Shown: piece by piece, positions 50,169 to 62,606 of the stretch
Numbering within the stretch: position 1 is the first letter of the stretch
Layout: every line of letters begins with the position of its first letter
Assembly (NCBI GenBank): GCA_000149265.1
Contig: CH003368.1
Location: forward strand, 59,256 to 123,255
Reading direction: 5' to 3'
Length of the DNA: 64,000 nucleotides
Source: Ciona savignyi
Lineage: Eukaryota > Chordata > Ascidiacea > Phlebobranchia > Cionidae
Notes under the pieces: model-generated
What the model saw: only the letters and a program-made list of their open reading frames with translations
The model's database searches: none
What the model was told of the DNA's origin: nothing
Program-made: the position numbers and the translations under genes

Positions 50169-51341
50169 AAACATCGATTAGTAAAAAGTACACATTTACT
50201 TCGAATATCGAAGATTTTACTCTACATTGACAATTAGCGCAATATGTATCGACAATTATTGATACTCCTTCGTTTAGAATTTCGATGAGGTTAAAAAACT
50301 ATAAATTTTTATTTATGAACATTAATAGTCTGAAAGTGTGGTGACTAAAACATTATAGTCGATCACCCAGCTTAAATGCTATGACGTAATTGCACTCCAT
50401 TGTTTATTTCCTTTGTCTGCTTTCATCCGCCCAATTTTTATTTTGGAACCTGTATCCACTGTAGCCCTATTGTGTTGCAAACCGCCAGTTTTAATGATGC
50501 AGTATTTATCGGTTTGAGTGTGTAAAAAAACTCATTTTTTGAAGTTCTGTTTTCACATTTGCTCAGTTAATGTTTTATTTTTATATTTATATCTTCCTAC
50601 TCAGTGTTTTAATTATGTACATATCTTAAGTGTTAGTGCCCGCATATCCATTAAAAAGTGTTTTGTTGTTCAAATAAAAAACATAATCCAATAAAATCCA
50701 CCATATGAGGCTGGAATCTAACAAAAATGATCCTGCGATAAACTCACAATGTACGACGGACGCTGTTTATCAAGTAGGTCATCTCAAACGCCCCATCACA
50801 GGTACAGAGGGTCAGGTACACATGGAATTTTACACAGCAAAGTTATGCTTTAAACGTCGTATAAGTTAAATAATCTTCACGAAGGCCTGGGATTTTGATA
50901 TACGTAATAACGTAATAAATGACGCAAAAATAACAACGAATGCTGGTCAGAGCCGGTACATCGGGTTATTGCGTGAGTTTGTGCGCCGGAGGCGTATGCG
51001 GTGTACGTGTTTCGACGATACTGAGTTGTCTTTATCGAAAGTACGGCAGTCTGTGTAAGGGACCCGGTGTTATAAGGTTATATAATATCTTGTAGTATTA
51101 CCTTATATATATATCAGCACTAATATTACACAGTAAATGATATTATTTTCCTTTTTCGTAATAAGGTCTTGGTTGCAGATATACAGTGTTTGCTTTCATA
51201 TTTCGTCTGTAATTATCTATTACATGAATATAACGGCCGGAAATAAATATATTTTCCTCGAAATAAGTTACTTAAAAGTTAGTTAACAATTACCTAATTG
51301 TTAGGAGTTGTTAGGATAAAAGTGGTGAAGGCTAACATATC
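50169..51341. other. Intergenic region upstream of the Kelch gene
   Basis: 1.2 kb. It contains the presumed 3' untranslated region of the mucin-like gene and the promoter of the KLHL gene. No exon or known repeat is supported. Confidence 0.4.
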
Positions 51342-54300
51342 ATGTCCGCCAAACTAATGTCGAAAAATTCCATCGATTCGCTATCTGTATCAAGTTTCCA
51401 AACTTCGACCGACAGGTGAGAAATAAAATCAATTGTATTTGCCAAGTGTTACTGGAGATTTATATAGTGTTATCATTCCACCGGTGCTAACTGCATTAAG
51501 CATGGTAAAAGCTTGGATTCTAGTCCGTACTTGGTGCACTTTAAATAAACAAAATCAGATGTTTTGTTTCTATTAAAGTCAATCCACTAACCTATGATTC
51601 GTGTGCAGCATTCTCCAGCCAGTTACCAGGAAATCCGAGTTTCCTGAAACCATCTACACGTCCAACTCGTACAACAACATTCTTTTAAGCGGTTTCAACG
51701 CTCTTCGCTTTGAAAATCTTCTGTGTGACGTCACGCTGATTGCGGGGAACTCCCGCTTTCCTGTCCACCGAGCACTGCTTGCAGCATGCAGCCCGTACTT
51801 CAAAAGTATGTTCACCCGGGATAATCAAAATGGTAAGATGATAGCAATCTGAGGTATTTACGTCGTGAGCTTAATATCGGACTCATCAGCTGTGATAATT
51901 ATAATATATTATATATCCATGATTTATTACCAAAAACGGAAAAAAGCAGGGCGCGATATTGCAATGGCTTTCGTTAGATAACCTCATGTCCACTGTGGGG
52001 TTATGTGATCTACCACGGTTTATTGTGTTTCTTTAGCCCAGCCTTAACTTTAGTACAATAATAACCTTGATCCACATGACTGTTTTCTATATGCTGCTGC
52101 AATATATGGCATTTATACTATATCCCACTGTTTAAAGGTCTTACATTTTTAACCATATTTTATAAAACTAACATTAAGTTCTTGTGCATAAAAGCACTCA
52201 TCCGAATCTGTAAACTTCTTGCAGCACCAATCGGGAGGAACGAAGGAAGCAAATATACTTGGTTTTCGGAATCAATAGAGTTGCGGGGGATTAGTAGCGA
52301 GGGCTTGAAACATATTGTTGAGTTCATGTACACAGGAAAGCTTCCGATCAGCATGCAATCAGTGCAGAACATTCTTGCTGTTGGAAGGCATATGCAGGTA
52401 GAATCCAAGAATTAAATGTTATTTTATTCTGTTGGACAAAAACAATTTAACACAGATTTACGATGTGTCCATGAGTTGCCGAAGATATTATCAATGGGTG
52501 TATGTGTAATAAAAAGAAAACTTTATTAAATATATTTAATTCTTTTACAACAAGGACCTTAAATCTTTCCTTGTTAAATTAATTACCAAAATTTGCACGT
52601 TCACAACACCTTGTCCCATTAATATATCGGGACATAATATTCTAATTAAAAAAAACATCAATTCCAAGTATATGTCATCGTGCTAAATGTATTGTTTGTA
52701 GATCCAGCCAGTATTGGATTTCTGTATGGAGTTCTTGATATCCGCCATTGAGGTGAATACGTGTGTGGACATCATCCATATTGCCGAGGTATTCAGCATG
52801 TCACAGTTGGAAAACAGCGCCTACAAGTTTTTACTGGAAAGGTAATGTTCTCGTATATTAGTTATATTATCGATGATTGCCTAATTCATAGTCTTAGGAC
52901 AATTATACGAAAGGTAGTACGATTAAAACCAACTCGTCGGTTGTTTTCTTCACGCTGGATGCTGCATTTGATCCTGTTACATTTCACCAAAAGGCTGTGC
53001 TTATCGCAATCTTTTATGAAATAGAATATTTTTTATTGAAAACGTTTTGAAAATTTTCGTATTTTGTTATTCACATGATCACTTCACTTCTGTACTTCTT
53101 GATGACAGGTTTCCAGACTTCATAAAATCAAATCAACTTCAGAAACTCACTTACGAAAACATGAGTTATCTACTTGACAGCAACGATCTGAAGGTTATGT
53201 CAGAACTGGATGTTTTTGCAGCGACATTAAAATGGATCATGTACGACCATTCAAGGTAGCGTCAAAAATTCAATCTTTATTAATACGCAGCCACCAAAAT
53301 GCTTTCAATCCTATAACATTTTCCTAAACATTTTGAGTCAGTAACCGACCGACTACATTAAATACATATATCATTAAAATGGTAAATTAACAAAAGGGTT
53401 CGCACATGAAATAGGAAACACTAGCGAGAAGATTGAGGTATGCTTAGCAACCACAAATATATGGAACGGATGCCCTCGAAGTTACTCAGCAAAATACTTA
53501 TTCACATACCATTACAAAGTTTACTACACCTTATTTCCGATACCGCAAATAAATCAATCAAATTGGGAGAATATCATCTAGTATATATTGTATCAAGCTT
53601 TTTAACATTGAAATAACTTCCAGACAAGCCTTCATTCGAAAGTTAATGGAGAAGATTAGATTCCCGCTGATGCCGCCTAGAGAGTTGATGGTTCACGTGA
53701 ATGTGGTGGATTTCATGCGTACCAAGTGCAACGACCTTCTGCTAGAGGTAACTTTATCTACTTATATGGAAAGGTGGTCACAAAACTTATGTTTTTTCTT
53801 GATTACATGTTTGTATTTTATGAAATTATTTTGATTATCCTAATTTTTCCAGTTGATCAATTGATGACAACAACATAGTCTACGTACAAACATAACAATT
53901 AAAAAAAAATTTACAACAGGCCAGCAGTTATCACATGCTACCACACTCTCAACCGATTGTGCCATCCTCCCGAACGAAAATACGATCAAACGATACCAGA
54001 TTGGTGGTCCTTGGTGGGGCGGACAATACAGATGAAGTATCCAATCAACTTAAAGGTGTTTATTGTGATACATTACTCATGTATATGCTTCGATCTTTGA
54101 ACGTTCGGTCACACAACCAATTGAAATCATCTGTTATTAAAAATGTGGTTTATCGGTATGATATAAGGCAACGCATAAGTATGACTTTATTTAATGCATT
54201 GTATCGAGGCTGGTAAAACAGTGTTACAGGCCTAGCGTTATAATAAAATTAAGAGTCGTTACACAGTAAAACATAATAAGATATATTAATTCATTATTAG

Positions 54301-57300
54301 AGGAAAAAGTATTTTGGTTGCGACATACAAGTGACGTAAATAGTGTATATTCTTTGAAATATGCATATCTTAACCTTTTGATTCCATAACATTTTCAACC
54401 CGATTGCCGAACTCCTTCCTGTCTAAACACCCATTACAAACTCCTTTCCGAAAAACACCGGCGCCGAAATGCAAACAAATCCGTTTTTTTAATAATAAAA
54501 CAACAGGGTCAAACAATATTTTCAAAACAAATAAAATTTCCAATAAAAATATAGAAGTTTTAATGCGATTCCACAAGTGCTTTCGGCAATTTTGGAATCA
54601 AGATACTGCGTTGTCGAGCGTTTGATGAAAACATGGCATAGCCAACGTGTGGGATTTATTAAAAGAAACCCAAAAATGAACGTCAAATAGCAAAAAATTA
54701 ATATACACAATCTGGATAAAGCCATTCTAAACCAAACTGTTATGTGCGTACAGTAACCAACCATGGCAACAACACTTCAATATATATTATTTTTATAGTG
54801 TTCAACAAAGAGTTGACTGCATACACGCTTCTCCCTAGCATGGACTCAGGGGTTCACTCGCACTCTGTCGCCGTGCTCAACAATTTCCTCTACATTCTTG
54901 GTGGACAGAACCACTTCGAGGAAAGAGGAAAAACTTCAGTCGCGACAGTTACAAGGTAAACCTTACAGTGTTGGAATTTTGATGTTTATTCTGCGGACAA
55001 ATAAGGCGTAATCATGAAGTCATTGTATAATAAAATACTAAATAGTTAACACGATTAATCGACTTATTTTTTACGCAAAGCAAGTGACATGTAGTCGCCG
55101 TAAAATTTTAGTGAACTCAAGCCAATACTGCTGAAAATAAAATTTTCTCTAGCAAAACGAAAATAAATTTATTGTGGTATGCTGCTTCTATAGTGCATTG
55201 TTCATTATCAATCTTTTGGTAATGCTGCCCGAAACAAAATAAATTCACTGAGAATGGGAAGTATTTGTTTAACTTTTCACCCTGGATATTTTGTTCCAAG
55301 AAAAGCCGAAAACTAAATTATTATATTACGTCACTAAGAAAACAACTTGAACGAGAAAAACTTGTTTAGTGAACATGACTTTTCGACCATGGACACATTA
55401 ACATCCAGAATAGGTCTACATTTACAATGGCACAGTTCGGATACTGCAATATTTAGTTTATTTTAGGAATGTTCTAAATTTGTAGCCAAGCCGATTTATT
55501 TTTCGTTGCCGGTGAAAGCAAACGTCGTTTTGAAAAGAGACGAATGAATTTTGTGAATGTCTCCCAGGTATGACCCGCGTTTTAACACGTGGATGAAGAT
55601 AGCCAACATGAACGAGCACCGAGCCGGTTTCCACGTTAGTGCAATAGCAGCTTACAACAGACTTTACGCTGTGGGGGGTGTCAACTCAGTCGGTCGGTTG
55701 TCCTCTGTCGAGTGTTATTGCGTAGAGGAAGATAGATGGAAGTATGTGGCATCCACACAGGTATGTTATAAGTATGTGGCATCCACATAGGTATGCGACT
55801 CCAAATAGTAATATGTTTCTTAAAAAAGGGACACATATTATTTATGTCTGATTGTGTATTCTATATTTCTTGTAAAACGCGTTGAAAGGGATGTCATGTC
55901 CGTCCAAAATCACAAAGAAGGAATAAAACTATCGGATATCGTAGTTAACATGACTTAGATGTGGAAAAAATCTATTTTTGGGGGGTTCATTTAGAGAAAA
56001 TTATGTTAGCTAATATTTTGTCTTATGTTGGGACGCAATACGTATTTTGGACCAGTAACAAAGTACATTTTTGTATATGTTACAGACAAACAACTATTCA
56101 GATGGTAAAATTATCCTTGTAATATAACATTTCCATTAATCTAGAACGCATTGTGCGATCACAATGGCTCCGTCCACCGCGACAAGTTGTACGTGAGTGG
56201 TGGTTTCAGCGACGGCCACTTCAGCGACGCGATGTTGTGTTACAACCCCAAACATGACATCTGGGAACGTAGATCTCCCTTGCAATGCCCCCGGGGGTGG
56301 CACAGTCAGATCACTGTCAAGGATAAGTACGTGAGAGTTTATTAGAAATATTTTCGTCTCGCGTTGTCAAACAAGTTTTAGTGATTTTACGATAACAAAA
56401 TAAATGGAAAGATACCCATCCCCATATTAATTTTTTTTAAACTTGTTTGACAATGTTTTTTTTTAATATCCAAAAACTCCTACGAAGCTAGACATTGTTT
56501 TGTTGGATGTCAAATAAGAATATATTAAATGCTAATTTATTTGATTGTAATATGTGTATGATTTATATTTTAAAACGTTGTTGTAAAAGTTTACGGTCTA
56601 CTTAAAAATACTAGTGAACTTATATTTTAAAGTATTTAGCTGTATAGTGCAGGGTAATCTGTATTACTATGTAATAACTCTTACATAAAGTAGTACTACC
56701 CTGATCTGATACAAATTATGGTGTTTTAAAGCTTGTGGTACTCACCTCTGATCTGATACAAATTATGGTGTTTCAAAGCTTGTGGTACTCACCTTTACTG
56801 CATGTTCTGGCAAACTTTATCGTTGGTGTTGGGTGGCGGATGCGAATAAAGTTCACATGCGCGACAGTCCATCGAATAAGGAATACTCCACCGGCTAAAT
56901 AACGAACGTTGAATTACAGGATCTACATCGTAGGTGGGAACACAGGAATCAACAAAAGAGTTGACGTTCTTGAAACCGAGGTCTACAGTCCGGACTTTGA
57001 CCAATGGACAACAATGACACCGATTTCTATGGGACAGAGTGAAGCCGGGGCGTGTTTGGTGCGTTACCGGTTTAACAAGTATTGGTCAACTAATCATTTA
57101 AGTAAATGGGATTAACTTGGATATGATAATTACGCTTTTCACCCGGTACAAAAACTTAAGTAACAGACAATCGTCAGCTACAGATATTGCAGTGTGTTAT
57201 ATGTGATTGGTACGTTGTTCAACACATTGACCCAATGAATTCCTACCATCATAGGTAATGGTCAAACTGAATCCCTAATGGGTAACGCTACTACTCAGCC

Positions 57301-57557
57301 AAATAAATTAAAATAATGTGTGTTACCTTTAGCACTATATGTCTGTCATGCATTAGATAAAATATTGTTTATATAACTAGCTGGACAACAAAATATTTGT
57401 GGTTGGTGGATACTGCTGGTCAGCACGCCGTTGCATCAAGGTGATTCAGACTTATGATCCGGAAAAGGATGAATGGGAACGAGTGGGAAACCTTCCTCGC
57501 GGACTGGCCGGACTGCGCCTCTGCACTCTTACTCTCCCGCATCATTTAGTGCGCTGA
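51342..57557 (+). CDS. KLHL9/13: BTB-BACK-Kelch protein, KLHL9/KLHL13 type; 12 exons, 621 aa
   Basis: Exons: 51,342-51,415; 51,609-51,832; 52,225-52,397; 52,702-52,841; 53,109-53,255; 53,624-53,747; 53,920-54,055; 54,799-54,955; 55,568-55,760; 56,145-56,326; 56,920-57,058; 57,381-57,557. All are GT-AG and in frame. The BTB domain is at about 54-160 (LLCDVTLIAGNSRFPVHRAL, SPYFKSMFT), BACK at about 163-290 (RFPDFIKSN, LDVFAATLKWIMYDHSRQAF, KIRFPLMPPRELM) and a six-blade Kelch propeller at about 320-615 (LVVLGG, LYILGG, LYAVGG, LYVSGG, IYIVGG, IFVVGG). VVDFMRTKCNDLLLEASSY, RYDPRFNTWMKIANMNEHR and YDPEKDEWERVGNLPRGLAG match the KLHL9/13 subfamily closely. Vertebrate KLHL9/13 are Cullin-3 substrate adaptors acting on Aurora B in mitosis; a similar role here is inference. 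The length is normal for the family. Confidence 0.92.
55741..55795 (+). repeat. 30 bp duplication spanning the exon 9 splice donor
   Basis: agtatgtggcatccacacag followed by gtatg (55,741-55,765) is repeated as agtatgtggcatccacatag followed by gtatg at 55,771-55,795. The first copy is the true end of exon 9. Use of the second donor would place an in-frame TAG at 55,788-55,790. Confidence 0.9.
55810..55990 (+). repeat. Fragment of the 335 bp-subrepeat family in KLHL intron 9
   Basis: Contains aaaaaagggacacatattat, a tatgtctg version of the tttgtccg block, gggatgtcatgtccgtccaa and gtagttaacatgacttagat, in the order of the left end and first subrepeat of the elements at 11.3 and 17.1 kb. Strongly decayed. 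Confidence 0.6.
56701..56794 (+). repeat. 47 bp tandem duplication in KLHL intron 10
   Basis: ctgatctgatacaaattatg starts at 56,701 and again at 56,748; both copies continue to gcttgtggtactcacct with one base change. Confidence 0.9.
57180..57265 (-). repeat. SINE (family A) fragment in the last KLHL intron
   Basis: Minus-strand reading has ggtaggaattcattgggtca, acgtaccaatcacatataac and acacactgcaat: the middle of the family A SINE. Confidence 0.55.
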
Positions 57558-57837
57558 TTTCCTACTGTTACGTTCTATCAACTTCCGGTACATGGAAGCT
57601 TGTTTCACCAAATGCACTTCTAAGTCACAAGCTTAAATAATCACAACAGTTTTAACATTTCTGTATTGAAGTCGGGACGTGCTACTGCGTAATGAAATTT
57701 TGTTCTGTTTGAAGTTTGATCAAATGTCGTGGCTGATATATTTGCCTGTGTGTCCCGATTTTTCATTGTGCGTGACATCAACTTTGATATTGTACTTTGA
57801 TTTTCTTGCTTTCGTGTATTTCTGCAAAATCATAATA

Positions 57838-58085
57838 GTTTAGCTTATTGCTAGCGTTTTGGACTGTCAGTCAAACGATTGCGAATTCGAAATTACCCCA
57901 ATAAGACCGTTTTTTCTTGGCTAAGGCACTTAGCGTAACGTTTGAACTCAGTAAAGAATAAGCTTAAACTAAAACTTGAGCAATGTATTTACAGTATTAT
58001 ACATAATGCAATGATTAGGATTACTCAAAAGTGGGCCAAGGTAATCTGACTTTGCCATGTTATAACGCCGCTTGCAAGGTTAAAT
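57838..58085 (+). repeat. Diverged SINE (family A) between the KLHL and SLC6 genes
   Basis: tRNA-like head remnant (gctagcgttttggactgtca, acgattgcgaattcgaaatt), cttggctaaggcacttagcg, aactcagtaaagaataagc and ccaaggtaatctgac blocks in family order. It fills most of the 558-base gap between the two convergent stop codons. Confidence 0.65.
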
Positions 58086-58114
58086 ATGAGTATTCTACCA
58101 AATGTAAATTACGT

Positions 58115-61100
58115 TTAAATACAAATAAAATATATTAAAACTGATATTTTATGAATCAAATGTTCCACCTCCTGTAAGTTCCCCGGATGCTTCATGAGTT
58201 GATACACGGCACAAGCAGGCACGCATATGCATGACGATAGACACATTAGCCATCCAATCGCATTTGCCCAATCTGGGTATACATAGTCTCCGATTTTCAG
58301 TGGCTTGTACTTTACCACAAAGAACAGGAACACGCTCTGGAAGGGATAAAACATTTAAAAGAGAACTACAGTATAAAACTCTATGTGAGTAAAAAACTAA
58401 AGTGCCAATGTCTTTTTAACAAGCCAGACACCAAAACGAAAGTTTACTGTTTCAAATACGACATTGGTGATTCGACTAGATAACCTCTCACCATGGTCAA
58501 AGCAGGTGTAGCAAATTTCCAGCAAATCTTTAGGTAATTTGATGGATAATACCCGATCATTTCCTTCAAATTATCGTAGAACCTGTCTGCTCCATAAACC
58601 CATCCTATCCCAATGCATTCCATTGTGACGAGGAATAGAAGAGCAATTCCACTGACTGCATAGTTGTTAAATATTTCAAACACATAGATCCCACCCTGAA
58701 AATTGATATATGTGTTTAAAATATCCTTGTCATGCAAGTAATGTCTCCAGTCACATCAGTATGTAGCCCTGTATTAAGATTGTAGTGACGTGTGGGTTTC
58801 GCAATTGACATCAAAGTGATTCCAAGTTTATGTACAACAATAAAGTTTTAGTTTAGTTTATTTATTTTTTGCCCCAGTTTTAAAAAAATGGCAAACGAAT
58901 ATAATCATGATACACGAACAAAGCGGGATTTTAAAGATTTTTTTGCGAATATTGTAGTACTTTGTATATTTGGAGTATGTTTGTTACTTTTATAGAATTA
59001 AAAGCTAGTTTTAGAAATCGTAGAATGAGTAATAAAATATGGCGGTTAAAACAACAAAGTAATCCGTTAAAGATGAAAATTTAGTAATAAATATTGGAAA
59101 TTTCACATTGTCCGTATTTTAAGCAAATACACTTTTAAAATACTTATAACGCATGTTATTATCATGAACAGTTAAAGTTTCCATGAAAGTAGTATGCAAT
59201 CCAGCCTACCTTTGTAACAAATACCAATCCGACAAGGAAAATAGAAAAACAAAGCAACGCCGTAAAAAGTTCCCGGTTTTTCCTCGCCCACTTCCAAGAA
59301 TCGCACACAATAGTAACGAAGCCTTCCAAGCAACAAAACTGAAACGAAATATTGATATCTCTGTATTTACACCTCTAGTGCCGGGGACTACTTTTATCGC
59401 TGCTTAATATCTGGAAAAATTCAAATAAAATAACAATAGTTCACATGTGGTAATTTAAAGATGAATAAAATCTTCTATTTACTCTCATCTAAAGATTAAT
59501 AAAACAAAAAAAACTTATACTTTGCAATCAGTAGCGATTTAACAATGACCACAAAACAAGCATGACAACAATATACCTGACTGTCGATAGCAACTGTTAT
59601 TATCATGAGGAAGAATAACGCATTCCAAAGTTGAGGCACAGGAAGCATAGAGAGCCCAATAGGATATATTTGAAATGCAAGACCTGGACCTGTTTTGTAC
59701 AAAATATGGTAAATAGTAGTAAAAGGGAGTTAAAAAAGCCGCAGGCTTATCGATTGTGTAAAAGCTAGGCTTTCATTATTTAAACGCTGTGGTTTAATGG
59801 GTTGAATGACAATATATTTTCTCTTGTTTTAAATTAAAATAAAAGTTAAAATAATTAAACAAAGTAATATATCCATAATATCGTACCTGAAGCCACTACG
59901 TCTGAAACATTCTTTTGCATGACTTCTGCGATATTACCCAGCAAACTGAAGATGGTAAAGCCAGCGAGAAAAGATGTCATTGAACACGAAGTGGTAAGAA
60001 TCAAGCAATGTCTAAATTATAACAAAATAGGTCATTCAGGAGAAAAATACAATTATTAAATCGATGTTGCATGCATAAGATTTTGTATTGCACTATATGT
60101 GTTATTACCAGATCGGTGTCCCAGTCTTAGGTAAAGCCATATACAAGTCCTATCCATGTCAATTTAATTTAAATTCAGGTCAAATTAAATGCAAAATAAT
60201 TTCCATTTGAACAAAAACTTCAAATAACTTTTACTTGTTTCACTGAAAGGAATTAATAAATCTGCGAGAGCTCAAACATTTTTAGACGAATTAAAGACTC
60301 ATTTATGCGTTTTGACTCAGGTCATTTATAGTCGAGTCTGAGTCTAGTCAAGTAGTTTATGCTTTTCAATAGAGAATAGACTGTGTGCATCTCCACAATT
60401 TCGCATTAGAAAACTTACTTGTAGCTATCCATATAAAAGTTATTATAGCTTCCAAACGCCACAAGCACAGTGAAGCAAATGGCGTACGAATAGCAAATTT
60501 GACTGCCTGCTTGCACCCATACCTGTTAATAATCGAATTAAAGGATTTACATCGGCCAGCGGGTAAAATTCCAAAGTTAAACAAATTTGTGACCTAAAAT
60601 TGACGGCGCTAGCCGATAGGTGTAGGTTGACTGTGTAATAAAGCAACTTGTTCTCATCTTCAGTATAAAAAGTGAATATTATATCCTTATGTAGAACATA
60701 TAGTTATTATCGCCCATACATTCGGATCTTGCAGTTTAGTGAAGTTGGGTTGAAGGTAGTAGCGAATACCATCGGCAGCTCCGGGCAACGTACAGCCACG
60801 CACCAACAGGATGATGAGCACTACGTATGGGAAAGTGGCAGAAAAATAGACAACCTGCGACAATTTTACATGAAGTATTTTTTTGTAGGATATGAATATT
60901 GTTTATATTTGATTAAAAAATAAAATTAGCAAGTCAAAAGTTGTTATATAGCTCTTTGATTAACAAATCGATAAAAACTGTTTAGCAAAAGTATTTTGTT
61001 CAATAAACTGTAAACATAATCCGTTTTACCAATCTGTGTTCTTCTCTCACATTATCTTACCTTTCCCGTCGATTTTACACCTTTAAAAATGCAGAAATAA

Positions 61101-62606
61101 ATCATAATCCAGGCTACAACTAAACACAGTAGAAGTCGCCAGTTGTCAAGCGAACCCATGTTCTCCAGGCCATCGGACTTCTGCAAGACGTAGTGGCTGA
61201 AAGAAGGTGTGGAATTGCAAAGTGTGGCTGAATAACCAAGAAAGTCGTGTAGCTGAGTGGTTAACGCGACCGATTCATATACAGCATGTGTGGCCGAATG
61301 GTTAGCGCGACCGATTCATATACAGCATGTGTGGCCGAATGGTTAGCGCGACCGATTTATGTGTGGCCGAATAAGAAAAGCGACCGATGTATATACAGCT
61401 AGAACATACTATTTAACTACAATGTCCCATGATTTAAGCAGTTTGTTTCGTTTTTATCCCGCAGTTTCATTAAAGTTAGTGCAAAGCTATACTTAACTGG
61501 CCTGACTTTAATATAAATAAACAGATGTTCAACGGTAACTACTCACTCCCAGAATTCAATGATGGGCAGAACATCATGAATACTTCCATTCAGCGAGCTT
61601 GAGTTGTGCATAAAGGTGTCGTAGGTGACACAGCTATTCGTGTTCCACCAGTTATCTGTTAAACGAAATTGCAATTTAATATTCTTGTTAATAAACAAAC
61701 AAGTAGTATTTTTTCTATTATCTCGTGGATAGAACTGTTCTGGTGTATTGTACAGCTCGTTCTTTGTGAAACGATTTAATCCGAAAATATATAGCAACTA
61801 ATATTATATACATCACTAATGTAACGTACAAGGGTTAAATAATAATTAAGAGTGATATAGTGTTTCGTGAGATAAAGAATTTAACTTGACCGTGGTTCTT
61901 TGTGTTCAAGTTTTGGATCGCTTAATATTGTTCGTTTGCCTAGGTTTGGCGGCCGCGTCCGCTATATTTATTACATTATATTCTTTTTTTAATGACGTGT
62001 TTTAACGACGGTTCGTTTTGCCGTCTTTTCCCGTTCCTGTGTCGTGATTATAATCGTTTGCCATTTTTAAAAACTGGGGCAAAAAATGAATAAGCTTAAA
62101 CTTAAAGTTATTCATTTTACGCCCTGGTATTAAATAATGGCTTAATACCGACGTTGCGCTTTCCTTGTGTACATAGGCCGTATAACGGGGTGTTTTATTT
62201 TATTTCGTGGTCAGGCGAAAGTTGGCGGTATGAAATGGATAGCAGCTGGAACAGCTAACCTTAAGGTGGGCGCGGTAATCTGACGATTTAACGTCCTGCA
62301 AACGAACGAGCTAGTCAGGTCGTGTGGCTAAAGAAGAGTCGATCAAGGGTTCAAAACGTGGCTTGGTTAACAAATAACTAAAGGTGAGTTATGGAGCTGG
62401 TCACTCACCGCAATTCATCCATGGTAAAGGACCGGTGGTCAACGAATGCGCAAGGTAAAACAATCCCCAAGCCATCACTGTGATGTAATACATGCACGAA
62501 TACAAACAGATAACTCCACATCCTATACCGACTCCCTGGGTGACAACGTTATTGTTAGTTTCCCGGTGCAACAAGTCAATTGTTCCATTCGGCCGACCCT
62601 CCTCCA
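58115..62606 (-). CDS. SLC6-family Na+/Cl--dependent transporter, 10 exons in window, N-terminus missing
   Basis: Minus-strand exons: 62,606-62,409; 61,655-61,547; 61,196-61,061; 60,854-60,720; 60,522-60,419; 60,011-59,887; 59,689-59,577; 59,338-59,210; 58,695-58,492; 58,336-58,115. Nine GT-AG joins keep frame. Blocks run from the TM3 region ([31 protein letters not shown]) through the EL2 disulphide loop (MNCGDNWW, TNSC), TM4-5 ([40 protein letters not shown]), [15 protein letters not shown]6-7 ([26 protein letters not shown]), TM8 ([15 protein letters not shown]), [19 protein letters not shown]9-12 and [20 protein letters not shown]. About 490 of about 600 residues are present. Exons for TM1-2, which hold key Na+ and substrate contacts, were not found before 64,000. 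The pattern favours the GABA/taurine/creatine branch, but the substrate cannot be assigned. Confidence 0.9.
58860..58917. repeat. Element fragment, inverted relative to 62,036-62,092
   Basis: tttttgccccagttttaaaa and atggcaaacgaatataatca; the reverse complement of nearly the same words (tataatcgtttgccattttt, aaaactggggcaaaaaat) occurs at 62,036-62,092. Both lie in introns of the SLC6 gene. Confidence 0.65.
61247..61400 (+). repeat. Tandem tRNA-like A-box units (SINE family B heads)
   Basis: gtgtggccgaatggttagcg followed by cgaccgattcatatacagca is repeated with starts at 61,247 (variant gtgtagctgagtggttaacg), 61,288, 61,329 and 61,361. The spacing is 41, 41 and 32 bases. Only the 5' head with the A-box is repeated; the B-box and tail of the family B SINE are absent. 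It lies in an SLC6 intron, antisense to the gene. Confidence 0.85.
62260..62370 (+). repeat. SINE-like remnants in the first SLC6 intron of the window
   Basis: gggcgcggtaatctgacgat resembles the family A tail, followed by ggtcgtgtggctaaagaaga and aagggttcaaaacgtggc, which look like a decayed family B head (A-box, B-box). Confidence 0.45.
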
